Source: CALDUY01 sp046350255
GTDB taxonomy: Bacteria; Planctomycetota; Planctomycetia; Gemmatales; Gemmataceae
Direction: 5' to 3'
Assembly: GCA_046350255.1 (NCBI GenBank)
Contig: JAXMAV010000017.1
Location: forward strand, 124,001-188,000
DNA length: 64,000 nucleotides
This document shows positions 8,626 through 17,535 of this stretch, in pieces (within the stretch, counting starts at the first letter, position 1; every line of letters starts with the position of its first letter). The position numbers were made by a program, and so were the translations under genes. The notes beneath the pieces are model-generated. The model made no database searches. It had not been told where the DNA came from and saw only the letters and a list, made by a program, of their open reading frames with translations.

Positions 8626-9145
8626 ACCGGATCCCCTCCACGAAAAGTCCCACGCGCCCACGGGCGTGCGGAGGATCAGTTTTCACCTTGACAATCATTC
8701 ATTCGGAAGCAGAGGGAGTCTCCCTTGAAGAAATGGCGGCAGGATCCACATCTTGCTCGCATTCGGGGGAATCGGCAGAGTCCACCAAGTCGCGCCAGGT
8801 GGCCCCTGGGGAGGTGGTCAGGAGTCAAAAGAAACTGAAGGAAATCTGGGAGCAGTGCAGCGAATGCGAGCCGGCGCGGGCACACAGGAAGGAAGAACAG
8901 CGATCGCGCCAGGGAAGCCGAGCGGACGGAGAAAAGGCGATACCGCACCTGTTGGGGACGGAGGGGCACCTGGGAGAAAAGAGCATCCCACAATCAGCTG
9001 CAATGCGTTGCCGAAGTGAGAGGCGGGAGGCAAGTTCCAGGTGCGGGGCATCACTCGCCTTGACTGGCCTCGAGAATCGCATCTTATCAGGTCGGTTGCC
9101 CGAGGTTCATGACCGTGTCCAACTAACGTTGAGGAAGACGACTTC
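8626..9145. other. Intergenic region between divergent genes
   Basis: About 520 bases separate the divergent membrane-protein and first pilin genes. No convincing gene is present: the open frames lack ribosome sites and coding character. A TTGACT at 9060 with TTATCA 18 bases later is the only promoter-like pair facing the pilin. Confidence 0.5.
9060..9089 (+). promoter_or_regulatory. Possible sigma-70-like promoter of first pilin
   Basis: TTGACT (9060-9065), an 18-base spacer and TTATCA (9084-9089) lie 57 bases ahead of the pilin ATG. The -10 is a poor match to TATAAT. Confidence 0.3.
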
Positions 9146-9460
9146 ATGAACAAGCTGTCGCGATTGTGGAATGACGATCACGGCGCGGTCATCGCCACGG
9201 AGTACCTTTTCGTGGTGACGATCCTGGTGATCGGCATCATTGTCGGTCTGGTGAATCTGAAGGTCGCGGTGAATGCAGAACTCACCGAACTGGCCAACGC
9301 TATCCTGGCGTTGAGTCAGGGCTACACCCTGGATGGCGAAACGGGAACAGGAGCGAGCACGGATGGCTCTGGAACGATTGATACGCCCGGATACATCCCT
9401 GGCAGCAGTCTGAACCCCCCGTCCATTCCGTCGGGCATCGATGTCACGCCTGCCAACTAA
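9146..9460 (+). CDS. Flp/type IVb-like pilin 1
   Basis: This 104-residue protein has a short charged leader (MNKLSRLWNDDHG) followed by one hydrophobic helix with an acidic residue in its first turns (AVIATEYLFVVTILVIGIIV). This is the pattern of Flp-family prepilins cleaved after Gly by a TadV/CpaA peptidase. The Glu sits at +6 after that Gly, one later than in typical Flp pilins. The C-terminal 60 residues are Gly/Ser/Thr-rich and end IPSGIDVTPAN. A paralogue lies at 9826 and the whole Tad assembly set follows. The ATG has a GAGGAAG site and a strong terminator follows the gene, so it is probably transcribed on its own at high level. Confidence 0.82.
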   Translation: MNKLSRLWNDDHGAVIATEYLFVVTILVIGIIVGLVNLKVAVNAELTELANAILALSQGYTLDGETGTGASTDGSGTIDTPGYIPGSSLNPPSIPSGIDVTPAN

Positions 9461-9825
9461 CCGTTGCCCGCGACATCCCGCCGTCCAGCCAGGCCGACCC
9501 GGTTTCCACTGGGTCGGCCTGATTGCGTTTCTACCCTGCGAGATCTCCAACGGGGTAAGAATCTCACTTAATTCGCACTCCGGTTCAGATTGTTAGGGTT
9601 GTAGCGACTTTAGGGGTCACACAGGATATCCCACCTGGGAGCAGTGGTTATTCTGGGCGAATGAAACAAGTCCGCTTGAGTGGGTCAGTCAGGCTAATTA
9701 AGTTGTCCAGGTAGTTTGGATCCCCAAGGTAATCCCGATCATCCTCAACGAAGTCTTCCGTGTGTTGCGGAGGAGCGTTGAAGATATCGCGGAACCGGAA
9801 TCCTCCTGGGAGGTACTGATTAGCC
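9461..9825. other. Spacer between the two pilin genes
   Basis: It holds the terminator of pilin 1 and then about 300 bases without a gene. From about 9667 to 9747 the sequence can be read as degenerate 9-nt units (for example TTGTCCAGG, TAGTTTGGA, TCCCCAAGG, TAATCCCGA), like the clearer arrays further right. Confidence 0.5.
9490..9521 (+). terminator. Terminator of pilin 1
   Basis: A 14-bp stem (CAGGCCGACCCGGT / ACTGGGTCGGCCTG, one G-T pair) with a TTCC tetraloop, followed by ATTGCGTTTC, 29 bases after the stop codon. Confidence 0.85.
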
Positions 9826-10146
9826 ATGACGAAGAATCTCGTTCAGAGGTTGTGGAACGACGATGCCGGCGCGTTGATCGCGATGGAGTTCCTGTTCGTT
9901 GCCACCATCCTCGTGATCGGCATTATCGTCGGCCTCGCCGGTGTGCGTGATGCGGTGGTGACCGAGCTGACCGAGCTCGGCAACGCCATCCTGGCACTGA
10001 GCCAGGGCTACACGATCTCCGGCCTGGAAGGCTGCTGCTCGGCTACTGACGGGTCGCAGGCCATTGACACCCCGGGACTGCTGCCTGACCCGCTGTGCGT
10101 GGGCCCGGCCATCCCGTCGGCCATCGACGTCATCCCCTGCAACTAA
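9826..10146 (+). CDS. Flp/type IVb-like pilin 2, cysteine-containing
   Basis: This 106-residue paralogue of the pilin at 9146 has the same leader pattern (RLWNDDAG), the same hydrophobic helix (LFVATILVIGIIVGLAG) and the same conserved blocks TELTEL-[AG]-NAILALSQGYT, IDTPG and IPS-x-IDV-x-P-x-N. Unlike pilin 1 it has four cysteines in the variable C-terminal half (GCC, LCV, PCN), enough for two disulfides outside the cytoplasm. Pilin 1 has none, so the two may be alternative or minor/major subunits. A Shine-Dalgarno GGGAGG lies 12 bases before the ATG. Its own terminator (10379-10418) separates it from the assembly genes. Confidence 0.82.
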   Translation: MTKNLVQRLWNDDAGALIAMEFLFVATILVIGIIVGLAGVRDAVVTELTELGNAILALSQGYTISGLEGCCSATDGSQAIDTPGLLPDPLCVGPAIPSAIDVIPCN

Positions 10147-10510
10147 TTGCCTCCGCACCCTGGCTAGGCCCATCGGTTGTGGTCGAACTCGAACCTCCGC
10201 CGTCCGCCAACCCAGGTCGCCAGGTGATTGGAAGCCATCGCCCTCAGTAACGTCCAGTTTATCGAGATCGAAAGACTCGCGACCACGTTGAGATTATCGT
10301 TCGATTAAGTGCCTGAGCAATCGCCGAGCAGACCAGGAGTCAGGACGCCGCGATTGCACGGGGGATTCCAGGGATACCGTCCGGGGTGGAGGTACAGCCT
10401 TCCTCCCCGGACTTTTTTCCTGCCCGTTTCTTTGCACCGATTCACGCGCGGTTCCTGGTCGATGAACAAACGACAGGAGCAACACCCACGGACAGGGGAT
10501 ACAACTTCCC
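10147..10510. other. Spacer between pilin 2 and the Tad assembly genes
   Basis: It contains the terminator at 10379-10418 and otherwise no recognisable gene. Open frames here are short and lack ribosome-binding sites. Confidence 0.5.
10379..10418 (+). terminator. Rho-independent terminator
   Basis: GTCCGGGG (10379-10386) pairs with CCCCGGAC (10405-10412), and inner GGAGG/CCT pairing is possible. A run of six T follows immediately. Confidence 0.85.
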
Positions 10511-11149
10511 ATGCGCTACTTCCCCGATCCCTTCAGTGGCTGGATCTTCCTGGCGGCACTGGGCACAGTGCTGGCCATCGCCAGCTACACCGATCAACGC
10601 ACCATGAAGGTTCCCAAGTGGCTGAGCATCCCAGCCCTGGGCGTGGGCCTTCTCGTTAGTCTCCTCCGCGGAATCTGGCTAGCCTCGCACGACTATCCCG
10701 TCTGGATCCTGGGTGACCAGGGCCCCTGGCTGGGAGCGGTCGATGGCCTCCTGTTTGCCCTGGCTGGATCAGTGGTGGGGTTTGTGCTGTTTTTGATCAT
10801 GTGGATGATGGGCGTGTGCGGTGGTGGTGACGTCAAGCTATTCACTGCGATTGGCGCGTGGGTGGGGCCCACCCTGGTCATCGCAATCCTGGCCGCCTCG
10901 TTGCTCCTCCTGTGGGTGTACATACTGGGGATGTTTGCGGTCCGACTTCTGTGGGGGCGCGGCATGGCCCGGTCACTGCCCGGACGCCAGGGAGGGATGA
11001 AATCGCGAGAACCGATCATCATCCGCTACTCACTGATTGCCACGATGGCGGCAATACCTGTTCTCCTGTGGACGTTCCGCAACGATTTGCAGCTGGTTCC
11101 GGCCCGCCCCAGCACCACCTCGGCCGCGGAGGTACGCCATGCGAGTTAA
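10511..11149 (+). CDS. tadV: Prepilin peptidase TadV/CpaA (A24 family)
   Basis: This 212-residue polytopic membrane protein has the two catalytic aspartates of A24 prepilin peptidases: one in SYTDQRTMKVP (after the first helix) and one in CGGGDVKLFTAIGAW. At least five hydrophobic helices are visible. As in other TadV/CpaA enzymes it lacks the cytoplasmic methyltransferase domain of PilD. It should cleave the leader of the Flp-like pilins encoded just upstream and of the TadE-like pseudopilins downstream. Its last 11 bases overlap the TadE start, suggesting translational coupling. Confidence 0.9.
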   Translation: MRYFPDPFSGWIFLAALGTVLAIASYTDQRTMKVPKWLSIPALGVGLLVSLLRGIWLASHDYPVWILGDQGPWLGAVDGLLFALAGSVVGFVLFLIMWMMGVCGGGDVKLFTAIGAWVGPTLVIAILAASLLLLWVYILGMFAVRLLWGRGMARSLPGRQGGMKSREPIIIRYSLIATMAAIPVLLWTFRNDLQLVPARPSTTSAAEVRHAS

Positions 11150-11546
11150 CAAGCGACGTCGCGGCGGTATCGCCATCGAGTTGTTGTTCGTGCTGCCAGT
11201 GCTGCTGGCAGTCCTGCTCGCCTCTGTCGAGTTTTCACTTTGGCTCACCGCGCAACAGCAGGTGGCACTCGCCGGCCGCGAGGGAGCCCGGGTGGCTTCC
11301 ACGGGAGGGACCGAAGAGGAAATTCAGAACGCCGTCCGGCTGGTGCTGGGCGAACCACGCTACGACCGCTCGACGGTCACCGTAACCATCACCGACGAAC
11401 TGGGGAATCCGCTGACCAGCGGCGATCCTGTCGCGGTCGTGGTGCAGCTGCCGGTCCGGTATGTCGTTCCTGATCTGCTGGCCTTCATCGGGCTGAGTAT
11501 CCGCAACCAAGTCCTCGTCAACCAAACGGTGATGCGGAAGGAGTGA
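11139..11546 (+). CDS. tadE: TadE-like pseudopilin
   Basis: This protein has 135 residues from ATG at 11139 (GCGGAGG upstream; 11-base overlap with tadV). The N-terminus MRVNKRRRGGIAIELLFVLP is a prepilin-like TadE signature: basic leader, Gly cleavage site, Glu at +5, then a hydrophobic helix. The remaining 95 residues are the extracytoplasmic beta-rich domain with a V-x-V-x-[VI] pattern. TadE/TadF are minor pilin-like proteins needed for Flp pilus assembly. A longer in-frame start upstream lies inside tadV and has no ribosome site. Confidence 0.85.
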   Translation: MRVNKRRRGGIAIELLFVLPVLLAVLLASVEFSLWLTAQQQVALAGREGARVASTGGTEEEIQNAVRLVLGEPRYDRSTVTVTITDELGNPLTSGDPVAVVVQLPVRYVVPDLLAFIGLSIRNQVLVNQTVMRKE

Positions 11547-11588
11547 CCCGGTCCCCTTCCTCGACACGCTACCTGGAGTCACGCACCA

Positions 11589-12701
11589 ATGAGAGCAAGT
11601 ACTGTATTCGCGCTCACCCTGGCCTTGCTCATCGGCCTGGGTGCGTTGGTAGGGGCCCGATACATGGGCTACCTGGGGAAACAGGAACCTCCCCGAAAGG
11701 AAATTCAGGTGCTGGTCGCCGCCCGCAACCTGTTTGCCAACGACGTGATCGAGACCACCTGGGTCAAGGCGCGCGCGCTGCGTGCCGAGGAGATCGCCCA
11801 CTACGAAGCCAACAAGCAGCAGTACCTGCCGCCTGTTCCTGGGGCGGCCTCGCTGCGGATTCCGAAGCGTTCCATCGAGGCCGACACGCCCATCCTGCGT
11901 GAGGACCTCAAGGAGATGGCCAAGCCGGAACCGCTGGCCATGCGCCTGCTGCCCAACATGCGAGCGGTCAACCTGACCCTTCCGAAGGATCAGTCGGCGG
12001 GTGGCTTGATTCAGGTGGGCGAGTGGGTGGACGTGTATATGACCACCACCATCAACTCCGACGGGCAGGAGACCACGCGGACCGCTCCCATCGCGAACCG
12101 ATTGCGGGTTATCGCCAAGCGAAATGCCCTCTGGAATGTCTTTGGCGCGCTGCCGGACAACAAGCCGGTGCACTTCACCCTCGAAGCCAACCCGTACCGC
12201 GCCGGCCTCATCGAGTTTGCCCGGACCAAGGGCGTCCTCTGCCTGATCCCGGTGTCGGCGGCTGAGCAGAAGGATCTGGAAGGCAAGCGGGTGCAGCTGC
12301 TCGACGCCAACGTGCCGGAGGAAGTGCTTCCTGTCTCCTTCAACAAGAAGGCCGGCTCGGACTATGCCCAGGAAGAGGTGCGAGTGGAGGCACTGAACCG
12401 GGGCGAGTATGCCATCGGCTCGACGGACCTGATGCGGATCTTCGACCTGAACACCGGCGCGCCGCCCCGGCCGCAGTATGTCGTCGAGTCGTTCAACGGT
12501 CTGAAGCGCGGCAAGACGATGCAGTTCGACTCGGAAGGACAGTTCGTATCAGCCGAGGATCCGAAGGCGCGGCGGAATAACGCGGCGGCGCGGAGCAGCG
12601 ACGTGGCGAAGGCTGGGCCCTCGGTGCAGTTCAGCTCGCCGGATTGCAAGGACGGAAGCTCCCGGAAGTCGAGTGGCACCGGCCGCAAGCGGGGTGCCTG
12701 A
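11589..12701 (+). CDS. cpaB: Flp pilus assembly protein CpaB/RcpC
   Basis: This 370-residue protein has an N-terminal membrane anchor/signal (ALLIGLGALVGARYMGYLG). A SAF-type domain follows at about 38-120, with VLVAARNLFANDVI and then SIEADTPILREDL. Next comes the RcpC/CpaB segment with MRAVNLTLPKD and GEWVDVYMT. CpaB acts in the periplasm and is thought to support the secretin channel. The C-terminal 60 residues are polar, basic and probably disordered. It lies 42 bases after tadE in the same operon. Confidence 0.88.
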   Translation: MRASTVFALTLALLIGLGALVGARYMGYLGKQEPPRKEIQVLVAARNLFANDVIETTWVKARALRAEEIAHYEANKQQYLPPVPGAASLRIPKRSIEADTPILREDLKEMAKPEPLAMRLLPNMRAVNLTLPKDQSAGGLIQVGEWVDVYMTTTINSDGQETTRTAPIANRLRVIAKRNALWNVFGALPDNKPVHFTLEANPYRAGLIEFARTKGVLCLIPVSAAEQKDLEGKRVQLLDANVPEEVLPVSFNKKAGSDYAQEEVRVEALNRGEYAIGSTDLMRIFDLNTGAPPRPQYVVESFNGLKRGKTMQFDSEGQFVSAEDPKARRNNAAARSSDVAKAGPSVQFSSPDCKDGSSRKSSGTGRKRGA

Positions 12702-12811
12702 GCGGATCGCTAATCCCCCGGTCGGTTCGACCGGATATGACCCTCCCCAGGTCTCTCGTGTGAACCTGGATGTTCAGAGACCTGGGGAGTCTTCAGACCA
12801 AGGAACAGATC

Positions 12812-14035
12812 ATGCTGGCTCGTCAGGGATCGATGAGACAGAGAAAAGGCCGCCGCGCCGCTGCGTCGATCTGGGCTCTTGTGACCCTGACGACGATGCT
12901 GGTGGCGCTGGCAGTGGCAGTCAACGCCGCCTGGCTGGGGACTGCCACCCAGGAGATGCGGACCGCCGCCGATGCCGCAGGACTGGCCGCAGGCGACGAA
13001 CTGGTCGATGATGCGTGGCTGCAGACCGGTCAACCTGGCGTGGCGGCATTGCTCCAGGCGTCTCGCGAGCGGGCGGTCGAGTATGCCGCCCTCAACCGGG
13101 TACTCGGTACGCCGCAGCTGCTCGACATCAGCGATCCATACGATGGCGACGTGCGGTTCGGTTCCACCGTCGCTGGCGATCCCTCCACTTTCACGCTCGC
13201 GGATCTCTCTGATCCGACCGCACTCACCTTGCAGGATGTGAACACCACGGCTGTCCTGGCGAAGCGCGTGCGTTCGCGGGGGACCGGCATCCCCGTGCTG
13301 TTCGGCGGGTTGCTCGCGCAGGGGCAGCTGGACATGATTGTCACCAGCCTGACCTATCTCGATCGCGACGTCTATGGCTTCAGGGCTCGAACGGCCCGGC
13401 CCATCCCCCTGGTGCCGCTCGGCATCCTCAGCAGTTCCTGGGACAACGACATCATCAACCGGAATGGCCCCGATGCGTTCGGCATCGCTCCGGGTGGTGG
13501 CGTGGTGAACAGCCCCGATGGCATTCCGGAACTCGTCCTCGAACTTCAGCTGCAACCCATGGGGGTGGCGGCCAGCAGTACCGTGGCCCTGCTCACCATC
13601 GGCACAGGTGATCGCGATTTGCAGATCACAGGCGGAGTGACCGAGAGCGACCTGGCGGCGACCCAGGGCATCTTTGCGCTGGATGCGACCAACACACTCA
13701 CTGTGCCGGCGACGCGCCTGGGGCCTGTCGATCCCTCGACCGATTACACGAACCTGGTCAGCAGTCTGCAGACGCTGGCATCGACCGGCGAGCCGCGCAT
13801 CTGGAACCTGATGAGCAGCGTGGATGACCTGGGTGGGACGGCGACGCTGAACGCCTTCGTCGTGGCCCGGGTGATGGAGGTGGTGGAGCCCGCCAACCCG
13901 ACCATGGACCCGCTGCGGATCCGGGTTCAACCCAGCCTGCTGGTCGTCCCCCAGGCACTAACTGACGCGGCGCGGTCCGGGGTGGCACATCTGCTGCCAA
14001 GCCCCTATCTCGCCCGGCCCCGCATCATCCGCTGA
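12812..14035 (+). CDS. TadG-like pilus-assembly protein
   Basis: This protein has 407 residues from ATG at 12812 (AAGGA nine bases upstream). A basic N-terminus (RQRKGRR) is followed by one hydrophobic helix (ALVTLTTMLVALAVAVNAAW). Then comes the TadG/TadE hallmark of an aligned helix with QEMRTAADAAGLAAGDEL. The large C-terminal region is extracytoplasmic, with no von Willebrand A motif seen. Position between cpaB and the ATPase gene supports a Tad role. Product identity beyond TadG-like is inference. Confidence 0.72.
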   Translation: MLARQGSMRQRKGRRAAASIWALVTLTTMLVALAVAVNAAWLGTATQEMRTAADAAGLAAGDELVDDAWLQTGQPGVAALLQASRERAVEYAALNRVLGTPQLLDISDPYDGDVRFGSTVAGDPSTFTLADLSDPTALTLQDVNTTAVLAKRVRSRGTGIPVLFGGLLAQGQLDMIVTSLTYLDRDVYGFRARTARPIPLVPLGILSSSWDNDIINRNGPDAFGIAPGGGVVNSPDGIPELVLELQLQPMGVAASSTVALLTIGTGDRDLQITGGVTESDLAATQGIFALDATNTLTVPATRLGPVDPSTDYTNLVSSLQTLASTGEPRIWNLMSSVDDLGGTATLNAFVVARVMEVVEPANPTMDPLRIRVQPSLLVVPQALTDAARSGVAHLLPSPYLARPRIIR

Positions 14036-14070
14036 GTCATCGTGTGGAAGGAGCCACAAGGAGCATGCCC

Positions 14071-15414
14071 ATGACAACGGTGAAGGCCATCCCGCAAGGA
14101 TCGCTCGCGGGCCACCTGCAGCGCTACCAGCAGCTGAAGGCGGACATCCACAAGCAAATTGTCGCCGTCATCGACATCTCGGGGTTGACTACCTGGACGG
14201 AGGATCGTCTCCGTCGAGAGGTGCAGGCCCTGGCGACGCAACTGGTCCGCAACTCGCGCGAGAAGCTGAGCGAGGCGGAAAAACAGCTGCTGATCGAGGA
14301 GATCATGGCCGAGGTGTTCGGCCTGGGGCCTCTCGAGCAGTTCATGAAAGATCCGACCATCAGCGACATCCTGGTGAACGGACCAAACAATGTGTATGTG
14401 GAGCGCCTGGGCCGGCTGGAACCGACCGGCGTCTCGTTTGCCGACAATAGCCATCTCATTCAGGTGATTCAGCGCATCACCTCGCGGGTGGGCCGTCGCA
14501 TCGACGAGTCCTCGCCGATGGTGGATGCCCGCCTGCCCGATGGCTCGCGTGTGAACGCCATCCTTCCTCCCCTGGCCCTGGAAGGGGCCATGCTCTCGAT
14601 CCGCCGTTTCGGCGTGCGCCTGGCCGAGGAGCATTTGGTGGCCAATGGCACCCTGACGGAGGAGATGGTGGAGTTGCTGCGGGCCGCGGTCCAGGCACGC
14701 ATCAACATCCTGATCTCAGGCGGTACTGGCGCGGGAAAGACCACGTTCCTGAACGTGCTGTCGCGGCACATCCCGCACGACGAACGGCTTGTCTCCATCG
14801 AGGATGCAGCGGAACTTCACCTGCAGCAGCCCCACGTCGTCCGGCTGGAAACGCGGTTGCCCAACCTGGAAGGGGTGGGCGAGATCACGCAGCGCGACCT
14901 GGTGCGGAACAGCCTGCGTATGCGACCTGACCGGATCATCATCGGTGAGGTGCGCGGAGCCGAGGCGCTGGACATGCTACAGGCCATGAACACGGGCCAC
15001 GAAGGGTCGCTGACCACCATCCACGCCAACGACACGCGCGACGCCCTGGCTCGTCTGGAGATGATGATCACCATGGCCGGGTTCGAGATGCCCCTGCCGG
15101 TCATCCGGAGTTACGTCCAGAGTGCCGTTCGGCTGCTGGTACACGTAACGCGGCTGAAAGGCGGAGCGCGCAAGGTGGCGCGCATCTCGGAGCTGCGCGG
15201 TCTGAGAAAGGGCCGACGCTACGTGGTACGCGACCTGTTCGAGTTCCGCCAGACGGGCGTGGTGAACGGGCAGGCCGTCGGCGCTTTCCACGCCTCAGGT
15301 GAGACGCCGAGCTTCCTCGACCGGCTGCACAGCGCCGGCATTGACCTGCCGGGCTCGCTGTTCACTGCCCGGGAGCTGGTCAGCCGGCGGCCCTCTGCTG
15401 GGGAGAACAACTGA
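14071..15414 (+). CDS. tadA: Flp pilus assembly ATPase CpaF/TadA
   Basis: This protein has 447 residues from ATG at 14071, seven bases after AAGGAGC; ATG 14065 and GTG 14044 are alternatives. It is the secretion/pilus traffic ATPase: Walker A SGGTGAGKTTF (about 216-226), Asp/Glu box, Walker B RIIIGEVRGAEALDMLQAMN (near 288) and HANDTRDAL. The N-terminal helical domain (GLGPLEQFMKDPTISDILVN) is typical of CpaF. It powers pilus polymerisation on the cytoplasmic side with TadB and TadC. The stop overlaps the tadB start by one base (TGATG). Confidence 0.94.
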   Translation: MTTVKAIPQGSLAGHLQRYQQLKADIHKQIVAVIDISGLTTWTEDRLRREVQALATQLVRNSREKLSEAEKQLLIEEIMAEVFGLGPLEQFMKDPTISDILVNGPNNVYVERLGRLEPTGVSFADNSHLIQVIQRITSRVGRRIDESSPMVDARLPDGSRVNAILPPLALEGAMLSIRRFGVRLAEEHLVANGTLTEEMVELLRAAVQARINILISGGTGAGKTTFLNVLSRHIPHDERLVSIEDAAELHLQQPHVVRLETRLPNLEGVGEITQRDLVRNSLRMRPDRIIIGEVRGAEALDMLQAMNTGHEGSLTTIHANDTRDALARLEMMITMAGFEMPLPVIRSYVQSAVRLLVHVTRLKGGARKVARISELRGLRKGRRYVVRDLFEFRQTGVVNGQAVGAFHASGETPSFLDRLHSAGIDLPGSLFTARELVSRRPSAGENN

Positions 15415-16352
15415 TGAACCGGGACCTCGTTCTGTCCATCGGTCTCTTCGCCGGCAGTGGGCTGGCGTTCCTGGTTGTCTTTCTGATCCTGCGCGGGATC
15501 GGCGAGACGCTGTTCGGGTGGATGTTTCGCAAGAAAGATCCGCTGATCGCCGATCGCCTGGCCGAGCACCTGGCCAGCCTGGAGGTGCCGCGCACGGTCG
15601 GAGATCGCCTCGATGCCTGGTTCAACCGGGTGGTGGGACGAAGCGACCTGGCGTTATCGGCGGGTCAGGCGGCGGCCTACCTGTTCCTGGTGGGCGTGGT
15701 GGTGGGCGGCGGGGTCTTCCTGTGGCAACCCCGGCCCGAGCTGGCGGTGAACGCGGCGCTGGTCGCCATGGCGGCGTTGCTGATCTACTTCTGGTTCATG
15801 CACTGGCGCTGGCAGCGGCAGATTCAGGAGCAGCTACCGGACACCTTCCACTTTCTGGCTCGCTCGCTCCGCGCTGGTCTCACCGTCGATCAGGCAGTGG
15901 CGCTGGTGGGCAGCCAGGGCCTGCAGCCGATCGCGCGGGAATTCAAGCGCTGTGCGGAGCATCTCCAGCTGGGGATGACTGTGCCGGCTGCCTTTCAGAT
16001 GACGGCGCATCGCATCGGCCTGCCCGACTTCAAGTTGCTGGTGGCAGTGGTGACCATGCACCGGCAGACGGGTGGCAACCTGGCCCTCCTGGTGGATCGT
16101 CTCGCGGCGATGATCCGCTCGCGTAACCACTTCCGCGGGCAGGTAGCGGCGGTCACCGCGCTGGGCCGGCTCAGCGGGCTGTTCATCGCCGTGGCGGCAC
16201 CGGCATTCATGGCCTTCTACTGGTTCGTGCATCCCGAGTATCTAACCCGACTCACGGAGAATCAGCAGGGGTTGACCATGCTGATCACCGCCATCGTCCT
16301 GGAGGTGGTGGGGGTGAGCTGGTTGCTGTGGCTGTTACGCGTGGATTATTGA
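15414..16352 (+). CDS. tadB: Flp pilus inner-membrane platform protein TadB
   Basis: This 312-residue type II secretion F-family membrane protein has an N-terminal helix and two central helices at about 80-125. The cytoplasmic F domain carries LPDTFHFLARSLRAGLTVDQA and FKLLVAVVTMHRQTGGNLA. Two C-terminal helices follow (GLFIAVAAPAFMAFYWFV and LITAIVLEVVGVSWLLWLL). It forms the platform on which the ATPase acts. Translation is coupled to tadA through TGATG. Confidence 0.92.
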   Translation: MNRDLVLSIGLFAGSGLAFLVVFLILRGIGETLFGWMFRKKDPLIADRLAEHLASLEVPRTVGDRLDAWFNRVVGRSDLALSAGQAAAYLFLVGVVVGGGVFLWQPRPELAVNAALVAMAALLIYFWFMHWRWQRQIQEQLPDTFHFLARSLRAGLTVDQAVALVGSQGLQPIAREFKRCAEHLQLGMTVPAAFQMTAHRIGLPDFKLLVAVVTMHRQTGGNLALLVDRLAAMIRSRNHFRGQVAAVTALGRLSGLFIAVAAPAFMAFYWFVHPEYLTRLTENQQGLTMLITAIVLEVVGVSWLLWLLRVDY

Positions 16353-16374
16353 TCCCCAGGCGACGGAGCATGCC

Positions 16375-17469
16375 ATGAATCCCACCGACCTCATGATTCT
16401 TGTCGCCCTGGCAGGCACCATCGGCGGCTTTCTGCTGATTCGCTTCCTGCTGGCCGCACGTGTGGCTCCTGCGGGGCCGCCACCGATGCTACCGCCCGAT
16501 CCCCTGGCTCGCGACCTGGCCGCAGCCGTACCGGCCATCGGCGACGGACGCAACGACCTTCGCAAGCTGCTGCACACGGCTGGATTCTACCGTCCCTCGG
16601 CCCTGGACGAGTACCTGGCCATCCGAGCGACCATCTTCCTGGGGTTGATGGTGGCGACGGCCCTGATCTGCATGGCGGTCGACCCGTCGCAGATTCCCGT
16701 GGTTGCCGTGTCCGGCCTGGTGGCGGCTGGCTTGGGGTTCAGCTTGCCGCGCGTTATCCTCGGGGCGCTGGCCAACTCACGGGCTCGTCGCCTGGTGCGC
16801 GGGTTGCCCGTGGCCATGGATGTGATGGGCCTGTGTTTAACGGCGGGGCAGAATGTCCAGGGGAGCATTGAGCGAACCGCGCAGGAGCTATCCGAGCCCT
16901 ACCCCGACCTGGCTCAGGAGCTACAGGTGGTTCACTCGCAGGCTGCCATGCACAGCCTCGAGCGCGCCTTGCTGCAGTGGGCCGAGCGACTGGAGATTCC
17001 AGAGATCCGTTCGCTGGCTCTCCTGCTGGTGCAGTCCGAGCGTCTAGGCACCGACATGGTGAACACCCTGCTCGAAGGTGCGGACAGCCAGCGCACCCTG
17101 CTGCGTCAGAAGGCCGAGGCCCAGGCCAACCGCTCGAACTTCTGGATGCTCTTCCCCACGCTGTTCTGCCTGTGGATCGCCTCAGCTATCGTCCTGGTGG
17201 GGCCGGTCTATCTCGAGTTCTGGAAGTATCGCCGCGAGCAGATGGGGCAGTTGCTCGGCAGTGCACGAGGTCAGGTGACGCAGCGTGCCATGACCAATCC
17301 ACAGGGACGCACTGCAGGTGGTGACGGCGAAGCTACTCCGACTCCAGCCACGCCCGCAGCCCCGTTGACAACGCCTGCCACGCCGGGTCCGCGCAATCTC
17401 CTGGCTGCACCCCGGCAAACCCGACCGACGCCGGCGCTCGTGGCCCCGGCGCCTGCGCAGCCGAAGTAA
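16375..17469 (+). CDS. tadC: Flp pilus inner-membrane platform protein TadC
   Basis: This is a 364-residue F-family protein, a partner of TadB. An N-terminal helix, a pair of helices at about 75-125 and the F domain (MDVMGLCLTAGQNVQGSIER, then LVQSERLGTDMVNTL) precede a C-terminal helix. A Pro/Thr/Ala-rich tail of about 60 residues is unusual for TadC and probably disordered. It starts 22 bases after tadB. The plus-strand operon ends at the hairpin 17496-17527. Confidence 0.9.
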   Translation: MNPTDLMILVALAGTIGGFLLIRFLLAARVAPAGPPPMLPPDPLARDLAAAVPAIGDGRNDLRKLLHTAGFYRPSALDEYLAIRATIFLGLMVATALICMAVDPSQIPVVAVSGLVAAGLGFSLPRVILGALANSRARRLVRGLPVAMDVMGLCLTAGQNVQGSIERTAQELSEPYPDLAQELQVVHSQAAMHSLERALLQWAERLEIPEIRSLALLLVQSERLGTDMVNTLLEGADSQRTLLRQKAEAQANRSNFWMLFPTLFCLWIASAIVLVGPVYLEFWKYRREQMGQLLGSARGQVTQRAMTNPQGRTAGGDGEATPTPATPAAPLTTPATPGPRNLLAAPRQTRPTPALVAPAPAQPK

Positions 17470-17495
17470 TCGGAGGCGCCGGCCAACAAGCGAGA

Positions 17496-17527
17496 AAGCC
17501 GAAGGAAGCGGTCACTTCCTTCGGCTT
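17496..17527. terminator. Bidirectional terminator at the Tad convergence point
   Basis: Perfect 13-bp stem AAGCCGAAGGAAG / CTTCCTTCGGCTT with a 6-nt loop, between the stops of tadC and the TPR gene. Confidence 0.85.
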
Positions 17528-17535
17528 CGTCTATT

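Noticed and set aside
8406..9149. Open frame of 247 codons across the region before pilin 1
   Set aside because: It starts inside a real gene on the other strand, is Arg/Pro/Ser-rich, and has no ribosome site.
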